Source: Peteryoungia aggregata LMG 23059 (lineage in GTDB: Bacteria; Pseudomonadota; Alphaproteobacteria; Rhizobiales; Rhizobiaceae). From it: a DNA stretch of 64,000 nt. The translations under genes and the position numbers were made by a program. The notes beneath the pieces were generated by a model, which searched no databases, had not been told where the DNA came from, and saw nothing but the letters and a program-made list of their open reading frames with translations. Of the stretch, positions 46,368 to 54,771 are shown piece after piece; positions within the stretch are counted from its first letter, which is position 1, and each line of letters opens with the position of its first letter. The stretch lies in NCBI RefSeq assembly GCF_030814435.1, contig NZ_JAUSUW010000001.1:124001-188000 (forward strand), in the 5' to 3' direction.

Positions 46368-46390
46368 CAGCCAGCATCCGGGAGCCTTGA

Positions 46391-46987
46391 TCAGGCTGCG
46401 CGGCGCGAAGCCGCCGGCTGCGACAGCTTGGAACCTGACGCGACCACCATACCGGCGGCTCCTTCGAGCCAGCCGGACACGAGTTCCAGCGCCAGGAAGC
46501 GATCGCGCGCAAACGGACCCGGCATCACCAGATGCTGCGTCTTGTCGGCAAAGAAGCCGAAGCGCTCGTAATATGCGGCATCGCCGACGAGGAGGACCGC
46601 GCCATGACCGCGCGTCTTCGCCTCGGTGAGGGCCGCCCGCATCAGCGCGCCGCCGATGCCCTTGCCCTCATGCGCCGAATCGACGGCGAGCGGACCGAGC
46701 AGCAGGGCTTCCACAGGCTTGCCCTCACGGCTGACGCCGGCCTCGACGTTCCAGAGACGCACCGTACCGATCACATGCCCGGCCCGATCCCGTGCCACGA
46801 AGGCCAGTCCTTGCGCCGGAATACGGCCGCGGCGGATCTTCTCCGACGACTTCTTGCGGCGATCCTTGCCCATGGCACGGTCGAGCAGCGCCTCGCGCGA
46901 CACAACGTCAGCAGGCGTTTCATGATCAATGACAAAAGCAGGCGCCGGCGCGAAAAGCGCGCGCATGCTGGTCAGAACAGCGGCCAT
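46391..46987 (-). CDS. GNAT-family N-acetyltransferase (YhbS-like)
   Basis: 198 residues. The acetyl-CoA loop is LAVDSAHEGKGIGGALMRAA (about residues 98-117), and the C-terminal motif YYERFGFFADKT is typical of YhbS-type proteins. A basic insert DRRKKSSEKIRRGR follows the first helix. The acceptor is unknown. It lies 69 bases downstream of the ornithine decarboxylase gene on the same strand and may be co-transcribed despite a hairpin in between. Confidence 0.87.
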   Translation of the reverse strand: MAAVLTSMRALFAPAPAFVIDHETPADVVSREALLDRAMGKDRRKKSSEKIRRGRIPAQGLAFVARDRAGHVIGTVRLWNVEAGVSREGKPVEALLLGPLAVDSAHEGKGIGGALMRAALTEAKTRGHGAVLLVGDAAYYERFGFFADKTQHLVMPGPFARDRFLALELVSGWLEGAAGMVVASGSKLSQPAASRRAA

Positions 46988-47028
46988 TCTGGCCTCCTAT
47001 CCCAAGCGATGACGATGATTGTGAAGGT

Positions 47029-47050
47029 CCGTGCCGGTTGGCCGGCACGG
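47029..47050 (-). terminator. Hairpin between the decarboxylase and GNAT genes
   Basis: Perfect 9-bp stem CCGTGCCGG/CCGGCACGG with a 4-base loop, 7 bases after the decarboxylase stop. No U-tract follows on the minus strand, so it may be a processing or stability element rather than a terminator. Confidence 0.4.
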
Positions 47051-47056
47051 GAGACG

Positions 47057-48190
47057 TCAGATGACGTAGGACTTCAGCGGGTCGAAGCCGTTGAACGCCA
47101 CCGCCGAATAGGTGGTGGTGTAGGCGCCGGTGCCCTCGATCAGAACCTCGTCGCCGATCGAAAGCGAGATCGGCAGCGGATACATGTTCTTCTCGTACAT
47201 GACGTCAGCCGAATCGCAGGTCGGACCGGCGAGAACGCAGGGCTCCATCGCGTCGGCGTCATGGGCGGTGCGGATCGGGTAACGGATCGCTTCGTCCATG
47301 GTTTCGGCGAGACCGCCGAACTTGCCGATGTCGAGGAACACCCAGCGGTGCTCGTCATTGTCAGACTTCTTCGAGATCAGCACGACCTCGGCCTTGATCA
47401 CACCGGCATTGCCGACCATGCCGCGGCCCGGCTCGATGATGGTCTGCGGGATGTTGTTGCCGAAGTGCTTCTTCAGCGACGCCTTGATCGCCTGACCATA
47501 GGCCTCTGCCGACGGGATGTCGCGCAGGTACTTGGTCGGGAAACCACCACCCATGTTGACCATCTGGAGCACGATGCCCTGCTTGGCCAGCGAGTTGAAC
47601 ACGCGCTTGGCATCGGCAAGAGCGCCGTCCCAGGCATCGACCTTGGTCATCTGCGAACCGACATGGAACGAGACGCCGAAGGATTCGAGGCCGAGCTGGT
47701 GGGCATAGACGAGAACGTCGACGGCCATTTGCGGCACGCAGCCGAACTTGCGGGAAAGCGGCCATTCGGCGCCTTCGCCATCCGTCAGGACGCGGCAGAA
47801 TACACGGGCGCCGGGAGCGGCACGAGCGATCTTCTCGACTTCCTCATGGCTGTCGACGGCATAGAGGTTCACGCCGAGTGCGAAGGCACGGGCAATGTCG
47901 CGCTCCTTCTTGATGGTGTTGCCGAAGGAGATGCGCGTGGCATCTGCACCGGCATCGAGCGCCATCTGGATCTCGGCAACGGAAGCGCAGTCGAAGTTCG
48001 AACCGAGCGACGCCAGGAGCTGGAGGATCTCCGGCGCCGGGTTCGCCTTGACTGCGTAGTAGATGGCGCTGTCCGGCAGGGCATGACGGAACGCACCGAA
48101 ATTGTCGCGCACGACGTCGAGGTCGACCACGAGGCAGGGACCTTCGGGACGTCGGGTGTTGATGAAGTCGAGGATGCGAGCAGTGGTCAT
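47057..48190 (-). CDS. Ornithine (or lysine/ornithine) decarboxylase, alanine-racemase fold
   Basis: 377 residues from ATG 48190, the standard length of the rhizobial group IV enzyme. PLP-lysine is Lys48 in YYAVKANPAPE; the glycine loop is NMGGGFP; the phosphate site is IEPGRGMVG; and Cys325 in GPTCDSADVM is the active-site cysteine donated across the dimer. It makes putrescine (and perhaps cadaverine), the entry to rhizobial homospermidine synthesis. GGAAGG lies about 8 bases before the ATG. A long leader with hairpins precedes it. Confidence 0.94.
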   Translation of the reverse strand: MTTARILDFINTRRPEGPCLVVDLDVVRDNFGAFRHALPDSAIYYAVKANPAPEILQLLASLGSNFDCASVAEIQMALDAGADATRISFGNTIKKERDIARAFALGVNLYAVDSHEEVEKIARAAPGARVFCRVLTDGEGAEWPLSRKFGCVPQMAVDVLVYAHQLGLESFGVSFHVGSQMTKVDAWDGALADAKRVFNSLAKQGIVLQMVNMGGGFPTKYLRDIPSAEAYGQAIKASLKKHFGNNIPQTIIEPGRGMVGNAGVIKAEVVLISKKSDNDEHRWVFLDIGKFGGLAETMDEAIRYPIRTAHDADAMEPCVLAGPTCDSADVMYEKNMYPLPISLSIGDEVLIEGTGAYTTTYSAVAFNGFDPLKSYVI

Positions 48191-48500
48191 CGATGTAACC
48201 TTCCAAATTCCAGCGATACCCGAAGCTGCCAAGCTTCGGATGGACAAAGGACGGCGAGACATCGCTCGAAACCAGTCGGTGGAGACACCGGTACCGTACG
48301 AACGCTCGACGCGCGAAACGATGGATCAACGCACTCTGGAAACGAGTACAATAATCCGCTTTGTCTGCCATGGATTGGAGGGAGACCCTACCGCACTTCC
48401 GGCAATGATGGTGTGCCTCTGAAGTAACTCCAGCTGATGGAAAGCCGGAAGAGACTAGAAAGGCCCGCACCGTCGTTGCTTCGTATGTCCTCGCATTTTC
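48191..48500 (-). promoter_or_regulatory. Structured 5' leader of the ornithine decarboxylase gene, candidate speF RNA motif
   Basis: A perfect 8-bp hairpin (arms 48232-48239 and 48220-48227, loop TGGC) lies just before the ribosome binding site. Further upstream are CGGTG/CACCG arms near 48280-48293 and a TTCCGG/CCGGAA hairpin at 48498-48513. A 13-codon open frame (48496 down to 48455) begins close to the latter. The published speF motif occupies this place upstream of alphaproteobacterial ornithine decarboxylases. I could not align to its consensus, so the identity rests on position and structure. Confidence 0.5.
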
Positions 48501-48757
48501 CGGTTGGCCGGAATAGCGACTGGAGGGGTTAGTTCCAGGTACCTTACCGATGACCTCACCTTAGGGAATAATCCCCATTCGAGGGTCGGCGGACACACAC
48601 GGGCACGTGCGACTTTGGGCTGAACACGAGATAAGAAATGTGTCGGTCATAATCAAGAGGTTTTTTCGCCCCTGGTTAATTTTGCCGGCTTGGACACTTT
48701 TCTTTGAACAATTTCCTCCATACGTTCACAAATAGCGGTAAATTTTGGGGGATTGGG
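48501..48757. other. Divergent promoter region between the decarboxylase leader and the LysR gene
   Basis: 257 bases expected to contain the decarboxylase promoter (minus strand) and the LysR promoter (plus strand). A GGGAATAATCCCC inverted repeat (about 48563-48575) is visible. Nothing else is clear. Confidence 0.35.
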
Positions 48758-49651
48758 ATGGACACGCTCACTCGAATTCGTGCCTTCATCGATGTGGTCG
48801 AAGCCGAGGGCTTTTCCGCAGCCGCCCGCAAGACAGGCCGCTCCAAGGCGCTTTTGTCCAAATATGTCAGAGAGTTGGAGGATGAGCTCGGCGCCTTGCT
48901 GCTCAACCGCACCACAAGGCAATTCTCGCTGACAGAGGCCGGCCACACCTATTACCGCACCGCCGCCGACATCCTGAAGGAGATCGACAACCTCGCCGAC
49001 CTCGTGCGCGAGAACAATGCCGACCTGAAGGGCAAGCTGAAGGTCACCCTGCCGCGGACCTTCATCGATGCGGAAATCGGCCAGTCGCTGATCGATTTCG
49101 CCAAGGAAAACCCGGAACTCTCGCTTGAGATCGTCGCCGAGGACCGCTTCGTCGACCTGATCGAGGAAGGCTTCGACCTCGGCATCCGAATCACCAAGCT
49201 CGATGATTCGGGCATGATCGCCCGCAAGCTCTCGGACTTCAGGGTCTATGCCTGCGCCACGCCGGCCTTTGTCGAGGCCCACGCACCCCTCACCCATCCC
49301 AGCGAGTTGTCGCGGGTTCCGTTCCTGATCGACACCAACTCCCGTTCGCACAACAGCCTGCGCTTCATCGATTCCGACGGCAGCACGATCTCCGTCAACG
49401 TATCCGGCCCGATCGAGGTGAACAGCCCGCAGGCCACCCTGCGCGCGGCGCGCGCCGGCCTCGGGGTCGCCATGATTCCCGATTTCATTGCCCGTCCCTA
49501 TCTGGCATCGGGCGAACTGGTCTCGCTGTTCGACGAATTCATCGCCAAGGACCGGGGCATCTATGCCGTCTATCCCCACCGCCGCTACCTGCCGGCGAAG
49601 GTTCGCGCTTTCGTCGACTATCTCCACGCATGGTTTAAGCGCTATTCGTGA
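48758..49651 (+). CDS. LysR-family transcriptional regulator
   Basis: 297 residues from ATG 48758; the longer frame from 48704 adds residues foreign to the family. The helix-turn-helix is FIDVVEAEGFSAAARKTGRS, then KALLSKYVRELEDELGALLL. The sensor domain begins LKGKLKVTLPRTFIDAEIG. It belongs to the group that regulates neighbouring or unlinked genes with unknown effectors. Its divergent position to the decarboxylase suggests a possible link, but the 5' leader offers a separate control. Confidence 0.92.
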   Translation: MDTLTRIRAFIDVVEAEGFSAAARKTGRSKALLSKYVRELEDELGALLLNRTTRQFSLTEAGHTYYRTAADILKEIDNLADLVRENNADLKGKLKVTLPRTFIDAEIGQSLIDFAKENPELSLEIVAEDRFVDLIEEGFDLGIRITKLDDSGMIARKLSDFRVYACATPAFVEAHAPLTHPSELSRVPFLIDTNSRSHNSLRFIDSDGSTISVNVSGPIEVNSPQATLRAARAGLGVAMIPDFIARPYLASGELVSLFDEFIAKDRGIYAVYPHRRYLPAKVRAFVDYLHAWFKRYS

Positions 49652-49728
49652 GGCTGAGGGTCCCACTTTTGTCCCAATCATCGGACACGGAGAGGCGGCA
49701 AGCGAGAATTCTGGAAGGGTTTACGGGA

Positions 49729-50373
49729 ATGCGGAAAGGCCTCGGTTACTGGGCGGCCGGAGCGGTCGTGGCTTTTGCGACGCCAGCGCTCTCCCATCCG
49801 CACATCTTTGCCGAAGCACGCGTGGAGATCGTTGCCGCCGATGACGGTACGCTGAAGGAACTACGCAACGTCTGGCGCTTCGACGATATCTTCTCCTCGA
49901 GCGTGCTGATGGACTTCGACAAGAACAGCGACCTGAAGCTCGACCACGGCGAACTGAACGAGATCGCCAACACCATCAGGGATTCGCTCGGCGACTACAG
50001 CTATTTCACCTCCATCACGAAGGACGGCGCTTCGAGCGAGATCGCACGGCCCGAAGTCTTCAACGTCGACTTCAAGGACAATCAACTGCTGGTCTTCTTC
50101 GTAGCGAAACCCAAGACACCAGTGAAGATCGGAGGCCGCATGACATTCGGCATCTACGATCCGACCCTCTACACCGCGATCGACTTCGCCAAGGACGAGG
50201 ACATGACGGTCGAGGGCAAGGCCTTCGAGGCTTGCGCCCACAAGGTGGTTCGGCCCGACCCGGACGAAGTTATCTCCCAGAACCAGTTGAACCTGACGGA
50301 AGCCTTCTTCAGCGACCCGACCGGCAACGACATGGGCAAGCTCTTCGCCACCCGGCTGGAGGTGACATGCTGA
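49729..50373 (+). CDS. DUF1007 family periplasmic protein, partner of NicO exporter
   Basis: 214 residues from ATG 49729. Signal peptide ends at about ALSHPHIF, and HPHIF at the mature N-terminus is the signature of DUF1007. DFDKNSDLKLDHGEL resembles a calcium-binding EF-hand loop (D-x-D-x-N), with an altered last position. The frame runs further upstream to 49648 but without a signal peptide. It overlaps the next gene by 7 bases. DUF1007 proteins occur almost only next to NicO/RcnA-type transporters, so a metal-delivery role in the periplasm is likely. Confidence 0.88.
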   Translation: MRKGLGYWAAGAVVAFATPALSHPHIFAEARVEIVAADDGTLKELRNVWRFDDIFSSSVLMDFDKNSDLKLDHGELNEIANTIRDSLGDYSYFTSITKDGASSEIARPEVFNVDFKDNQLLVFFVAKPKTPVKIGGRMTFGIYDPTLYTAIDFAKDEDMTVEGKAFEACAHKVVRPDPDEVISQNQLNLTEAFFSDPTGNDMGKLFATRLEVTC

Positions 50374-51485
50374 GGCCTGTCCGACGTGATCGGGCCATGT
50401 CGCTTGCCACTGCAACGCTCGCCTTCGTCCTCGTAGCGAGCCTTGCCCATGCGGCCTCCCCGCTCGGTATCGGCACCGCCGAACCCAGCTACCAGCCCAC
50501 AAGCGGTCCCTTTGCCGAACTTCTCGTGTGGATCAACGCCCACCAGCAGGCCTTCTATCGCTCTCTGACCAACGCTTTGAAGGCGATGCGGGAAGATCCC
50601 TGGAGCCTCGTCACCTTGATCGGGCTGTCCTTCACCTATGGCATCTTCCACGCTGCAGGCCCCGGCCATGGCAAGGCGGTCATCTCATCCTATCTGCTGG
50701 CCAACGAGATCGAGTTGCGCCGCGGTATCCTCATCTCTTTTGTCTCGGCCTTCCTGCAGGCCCTGGTCGCGATCGCGGTCGTCGGCACCGCCTATCTCGC
50801 TCTGCGCGGCACCTCGATCAGCATGACCGATGCAACGCGCACGCTGGAGATCGCCAGTTATGCAATGATCGTTGCCTTCGGCCTCTGGCTACTGGTGCGC
50901 AAGCTCAGGACCTCCCTCGCCCATCCTGCCCCTTCGGCAATGACCGGAGGCCTCTTCGACACCCAGCCGACCCCGACAGGCGGCAGCGTCACGGCATCCC
51001 TCTTCGCCGAGTCGTCTGATACGGGGCCCCCTGGCAGACCGAGTGGCTCACGCTTTCGCGCAATGGCGGTATCCCATGATCACGATGCGCTGGCCCCGGG
51101 CTCCGTCTGCCACGAATGCGGCATTTCTCACGTCCCCGATCCGAGCCTTGTCGGCGGCAGCGTTTTCGGCCTGCGGGATGCCTGGTCAGCGGTGATCGCC
51201 GTGGGTCTGCGACCCTGCTCCGGCGCCCTGCTGGTCATGACCTTTTCCCTGCTGAACGGGCTGCTGCTCGGCGGGGTCTTGTCGGTGCTCGCCATGGCGC
51301 TCGGCACCGCAATCACGGTCTCGGTTCTGGCGAGCCTGGCTGTAGGCGCCAAGGGACTGGCGCTGAAGCTATCCGGTCCGGGCTCCCGTCGCGCCGGCAT
51401 GCTCGCAAGTGGAATCGAAGTGGGCGCAGCGCTGATCGTCGTCCTTCTCGGCGCCCTGCTGCTCGCAGCAAGCCTGAACGCCTAA
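50367..51485 (+). CDS. NicO/RcnA-family nickel-cobalt transporter
   Basis: 372 residues from ATG 50367, which overlaps the previous stop and has GGAGG 4 bases upstream. The NicO motif is FHAAGPGHGKAVISSYLL in the first half, and GLRPCSGALLVMTFSLLN in the second half is the family signature. Between them a cytoplasmic or periplasmic loop of about 80 residues carries HDHDALAPGSVCHECGISH, a likely metal-binding site. Members export or import Ni or Co; in rhizobia paired with DUF1007 some were suggested to handle zinc. Confidence 0.88.
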   Translation: MLRPVRRDRAMSLATATLAFVLVASLAHAASPLGIGTAEPSYQPTSGPFAELLVWINAHQQAFYRSLTNALKAMREDPWSLVTLIGLSFTYGIFHAAGPGHGKAVISSYLLANEIELRRGILISFVSAFLQALVAIAVVGTAYLALRGTSISMTDATRTLEIASYAMIVAFGLWLLVRKLRTSLAHPAPSAMTGGLFDTQPTPTGGSVTASLFAESSDTGPPGRPSGSRFRAMAVSHDHDALAPGSVCHECGISHVPDPSLVGGSVFGLRDAWSAVIAVGLRPCSGALLVMTFSLLNGLLLGGVLSVLAMALGTAITVSVLASLAVGAKGLALKLSGPGSRRAGMLASGIEVGAALIVVLLGALLLAASLNA

Positions 51486-51490
51486 GCCGG

Positions 51491-51892
51491 TCAGCCCTCG
51501 TCGGCACCATGGCTGCGCTGATAGCGCGAGCGCAGCCAGAGGATCAGAAACAGCGCCATCAAGGCTACACCGCCGACCACCGCCCCGAGTTCCGGCGAAT
51601 AGCGACCGAGCCAGAGGACCACGGTCGGAACCACGAGCATCAGCCCGAAGATGACGGCGACGACGACAGCAGCCTGGGCTGCCGGCGAACGGGACGTCGA
51701 TGGGGCTCCTTCGGGGCGTGCCACCTTCTTCGGTTCCGGCAAGAGGCTGAAGGCATAGACCACCACACCGATCGCGACACAGATGCCCACCGACCAGGCG
51801 ACGGTGGCGCTCTTGAAGCTCGCATAGGCGAGCGTGGCGACGACGACAGCCGTGCCGACATAGAGTATGATGCTGAAGATATTCGGCTTCAC
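51491..51892 (-). CDS. Small four-helix inner membrane protein
   Basis: 133 residues with four hydrophobic stretches (FSIILYVGTAVVVATLAYA, WSVGICVAIGVVVYAFSLL, VVVAVIFGLMLVVPTVVLWL and VVGGVALMALFLILWL). A polar loop LPEPKKVARPEGAPSTS divides the two pairs. I recognise no family. Convergent with NicO, ending 5 bases from it, and 14 bases downstream of the GNAT gene on the same strand, so perhaps co-transcribed. Confidence 0.75.
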   Translation of the reverse strand: MKPNIFSIILYVGTAVVVATLAYASFKSATVAWSVGICVAIGVVVYAFSLLPEPKKVARPEGAPSTSRSPAAQAAVVVAVIFGLMLVVPTVVLWLGRYSPELGAVVGGVALMALFLILWLRSRYQRSHGADEG

Positions 51893-51906
51893 GATTGTGT
51901 TTCCTA

Positions 51907-52596
51907 TCAGGTCGAGGATGCCGCGAGCTCGGCCCGCAGGTCTTCCAGCCGGCGCCGCTGGCGGCCGGTCTCGTCGAAATTGTCAGGCGACAGCCAGGCC
52001 TCGAAGGCGGCCCGGATCAACGGCCACTCGCCGTCGATCATGGAGAACCAGGCGGTGTCGCGGTTCTTGCCCTTGGACAGCATGTGCTGGCGGAAGACGC
52101 CCTCGAAGCTGAAACCGTAGCGCTTCGCCGTCACCTTGGAGGGCGCGTTTTCGTTGTGGCATTTCCACTCGTAGCGGCGATAGCCGAGATCCTCGAAAAC
52201 ATGGCGTGCCAGCAAGTAATGGGCCTCGGTTGCCAGCGGTGAGCGGCTCATGCCAGGGCCATGGGCGACCCCACCGATCTCCACCACGCCATTGGCCGGA
52301 TCCGGCCGCATGAAATTCGCCATGCCGACAACCTGTCCGGTCGCCTTGTCACGGAAGACCTCGGTGACCCAACCGCCTTTCTGGACGGCAGTCAGCCAGG
52401 CATCGAAGTCCTCGATGCCCTTGAAGTCCGGCTGCGTGAAATAGGTGAGCAGCGGATTGATCTCCATGCCACCCAGGCCGTTCCACAGAGCCTGGAGATG
52501 GACCTCGCGGTCATGGGGCTCGATCACGACAAAACGCCCCTCCAACCTGACGGGCTGGGGGACAGGACATCCCTTGAAGGTGGACAGGTCACGCAT
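51907..52596 (-). CDS. GNAT-family acetyltransferase, RimJ/RimL type
   Basis: 229 residues from ATG 52596. The RimJ/L features are visible in VEIGGVAHGPGMSRSPLATE, followed by ARHVFEDLGYRRYEWKCH and NAPSKVTAKRYGFSFEGVFR. It acetylates an N-terminal or small-molecule amine; the target is unknown. An in-frame TTG at 52602 could also be used, but the spacing of GAGG favours the ATG. Confidence 0.88.
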   Translation of the reverse strand: MRDLSTFKGCPVPQPVRLEGRFVVIEPHDREVHLQALWNGLGGMEINPLLTYFTQPDFKGIEDFDAWLTAVQKGGWVTEVFRDKATGQVVGMANFMRPDPANGVVEIGGVAHGPGMSRSPLATEAHYLLARHVFEDLGYRRYEWKCHNENAPSKVTAKRYGFSFEGVFRQHMLSKGKNRDTAWFSMIDGEWPLIRAAFEAWLSPDNFDETGRQRRRLEDLRAELAASST

Positions 52597-52650
52597 GCGC
52601 AAGCCTCTGGATCGACATTCGGCTGAGGCTTAGGCCACCGACAGGCCAAA

Positions 52651-52672
52651 GGCAACCGCTTCAGCGGTTGCC
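52651..52672 (-). terminator. Hairpin after the DUF533 gene
   Basis: Ten complementary bases GGCAACCGCT/AGCGGTTGCC with only two bases between (so about eight pairs in practice), followed on the minus strand by TTTGG. It lies 33 bases after the stop. Confidence 0.55.
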
Positions 52673-52704
52673 GACCCGGACCGGTTGCCGCAGAGGCGAT
52701 CCGA

Positions 52705-53403
52705 TCAGAGGCTGATCTTGGCCGAGGCGACCGTCGCCTCGATGTGATCGACCAGTGCATCGGGAAGCCCGAGACGGCCGGCCAGCATGTCGAGATAGCC
52801 GCGTTCGGTGCGGGTGTCGGGCTCGATGGTCAGCCGCGAGGCGGTGTAGATCTCGACCTTCTGCTCCTCGGTCTTCGCCGAGGCGACGAGCGCATCGAGA
52901 TCAATCGGCTTGGCAAGCTCGGCCTCGATGAAGGCCTCCGCCTCCGAGCCAAGCCCCGAGAGATGGACCTTGTCCATGATGCGCGAGCGCTCTTGCTCAT
53001 CGATATGGCCATCGGCCTTGGCAGCCGCGATCATTGCACGCACAAGCGAGAGGGCGAAATCGTTGGAGACCGCAGCCGGCTCTGTGCTGAAAGGCGAATC
53101 CTTCGGCGGCGGCAGGAGCTCCGGCAGCGACTGTGTCGGCTCGACAGGCTGACCGGATTTGTAGTTCTTGTAGGCCTGGTATCCGAGGCCGGCAATAACC
53201 GCGAGCCCGCCGAGCTTCAGCGCGCTGCCACCGATCGACCGCCCCGTCTTGGTGCCGAGCAGCACGGCTGCGATGGCACCGGTTGCCAGCGGATTGCCCT
53301 TGGCCAACCCCATCAGATCGGTGCCCTTCTGGCCGATCGAGCCGGAGGCACCCGGCATCTGCGATCCCAGGAATTGATCCAGCAGCTTCTTGGCGTCGAA
53401 CAT
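52705..53403 (-). CDS. DUF533 family protein with TerB-like domain (YebE-like)
   Basis: 232 residues. The N-terminus MFDAKKLLDQFLG and the glycine-rich LATGAIAAVLLGTKTGRSIG form the DUF533 membrane-associated part; from about residue 110 a TerB-like helical domain follows with AMIAAAKADGHIDEQERSRI, an acidic metal-binding helix. In E. coli the relative YebE is envelope-stress inducible. The function is unknown. Single gene with its own promoter and hairpin. Confidence 0.88.
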   Translation of the reverse strand: MFDAKKLLDQFLGSQMPGASGSIGQKGTDLMGLAKGNPLATGAIAAVLLGTKTGRSIGGSALKLGGLAVIAGLGYQAYKNYKSGQPVEPTQSLPELLPPPKDSPFSTEPAAVSNDFALSLVRAMIAAAKADGHIDEQERSRIMDKVHLSGLGSEAEAFIEAELAKPIDLDALVASAKTEEQKVEIYTASRLTIEPDTRTERGYLDMLAGRLGLPDALVDHIEATVASAKISL

Positions 53404-53489
53404 CGCGGTCTCCTTGTTGAAACAGTCGCCCCCTAGATAGGAAGCGACTGTGACATTACAAACAGTCCGGTCAGCGATTGACGCAGATA

Positions 53490-54128
53490 TCAGCCCTTGA
53501 GAGCGCAGGCTTCGCTGGCAAGCTTGGTGATGCCCGCCCAGTCGCCAGCCGAAACCAGTTCCTTCGGCGCCACCCAGGAACCGCCGACGCAGACGACGTT
53601 CGGCAGCGACAGGTAATCCATGGCATTCTTCAGCGAGATGCCACCGGTCGGGCAGAACAGCGTGCCGGCGAGCGGCGAGGACAGCGCCTTGAGATAGGCG
53701 GCACCGCCGGCCTGCTCGGCCGGGAAGAACTTCAAGACCTTATAGCCCTCTTCGCGCAGCGCCATGACTTCAGATGCCGTGGCGGCACCCGGCAGCAATG
53801 GAATGTCGGAGTCCCGTGCCACGTCCAGCAATTCCTGGGTCGTGCCCGGGCTGACGATGAACTGCGAGCCGGCATCCACGGCGGCGGCATAGTGTGCGGC
53901 ATTGAGGATGGTGCCGGCGCCGACCACGGCCCCTTCGACTTCCTGGGCGACGAGACGCACCGCCTCAAGCGCGGCATCCGTGCGCAGCGTGATCTCGATC
54001 GCCTTCAAACCGCCGGCGACGAGCGCGCGCGCCAAGGGTACGGCGGTCTTGGCATCTTCGATGATCAGGACCGGCACGACCGGTTGCAGCTTCAGGGTGG
54101 AGAGGAGCTTTTCGGTTTTGTCGCCCAT
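53490..54128 (-). CDS. eda: 2-keto-3-deoxy-6-phosphogluconate (KDPG) aldolase
   Basis: 212 residues. The Schiff-base lysine is Lys133 in YKVLKFFPAEQAGG; Glu46 in AIEITLRT and the phosphate site CPTGGISLKN complete the active site. It splits KDPG to pyruvate and glyceraldehyde-3-phosphate in the Entner-Doudoroff route, the main sugar pathway of rhizobia. It stands alone without edd or zwf; the ATG at 54128 is preceded by GAGGG. Confidence 0.95.
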   Translation of the reverse strand: MGDKTEKLLSTLKLQPVVPVLIIEDAKTAVPLARALVAGGLKAIEITLRTDAALEAVRLVAQEVEGAVVGAGTILNAAHYAAAVDAGSQFIVSPGTTQELLDVARDSDIPLLPGAATASEVMALREEGYKVLKFFPAEQAGGAAYLKALSSPLAGTLFCPTGGISLKNAMDYLSLPNVVCVGGSWVAPKELVSAGDWAGITKLASEACALKG

Positions 54129-54282
54129 GGCAGGACCCTCTTTTAAAACGATTAGATCGGCATTTCACTAACCCGCATGGGCCAGGATGTCGAGCCCGAC
54201 AGGTAGCACGGAATCTTTCCGGTTTCCTAACAGCGACCGCTCCGCTATGGTTCGCTCGCGTAATATTTCGGAGCGTGAGCGT

Positions 54283-54771
54283 ATGGCGAAGGAAATCGAG
54301 CGCAAGTTTCTCGTACGGACCGATGGCTGGAAAAGCGGCGTCACTTCCGAGACCCGCATCCGGCAGGCCTATATTGCCGCCGAAACGGATCGCTCGGTGC
54401 GCGTCCGCACACGCAATGACGAGACGGCCCAGCTCACCATCAAGTTCGGCAAGGGCATGCTGACGCGCGACGAGTTCGAATACCCGATCTCCCATGATGA
54501 CGCGCTTGAAATGCTGGCCTTTTCCATCGGCAACATCATCGAGAAGACCCGTTACACCGTCGATTTCGAAGGTTTCACCTGGGAGGTTGATGTCTTCGAC
54601 GGTGCCTATCGCGGACTGGTGACCGCCGAAGTCGAGATGGCCTCGGAAGAGGACGCCCCTGCCCTGCCGACCTGGCTCGGTCGGGAGGTGACCGGCGACA
54701 AGCGTTATTCCAATCAGGTTCTCGCCACCGAGCGCATGCGGCCGGAGCTGGTGCATGCCATATCGCATTAA
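54283..54771 (+). CDS. CYTH-domain protein (triphosphatase-like)
   Basis: 162 residues from ATG 54283. It starts MAKEIERKFLV, the CYTH signature E-x-E-x-K, and continues with the paired basic strands (SVRVRTRN, QLTIKF) and acidic strands (EVDVFDG, TAEVEMASEE) of the tunnel fold. CYTH enzymes hydrolyse tripolyphosphate or related triphosphates with a divalent metal. It overlaps the CHAD gene by 17 bases; in many bacteria the two domains are fused. An upstream extension from 54187 is open but not like the family. Confidence 0.9.
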   Translation: MAKEIERKFLVRTDGWKSGVTSETRIRQAYIAAETDRSVRVRTRNDETAQLTIKFGKGMLTRDEFEYPISHDDALEMLAFSIGNIIEKTRYTVDFEGFTWEVDVFDGAYRGLVTAEVEMASEEDAPALPTWLGREVTGDKRYSNQVLATERMRPELVHAISH

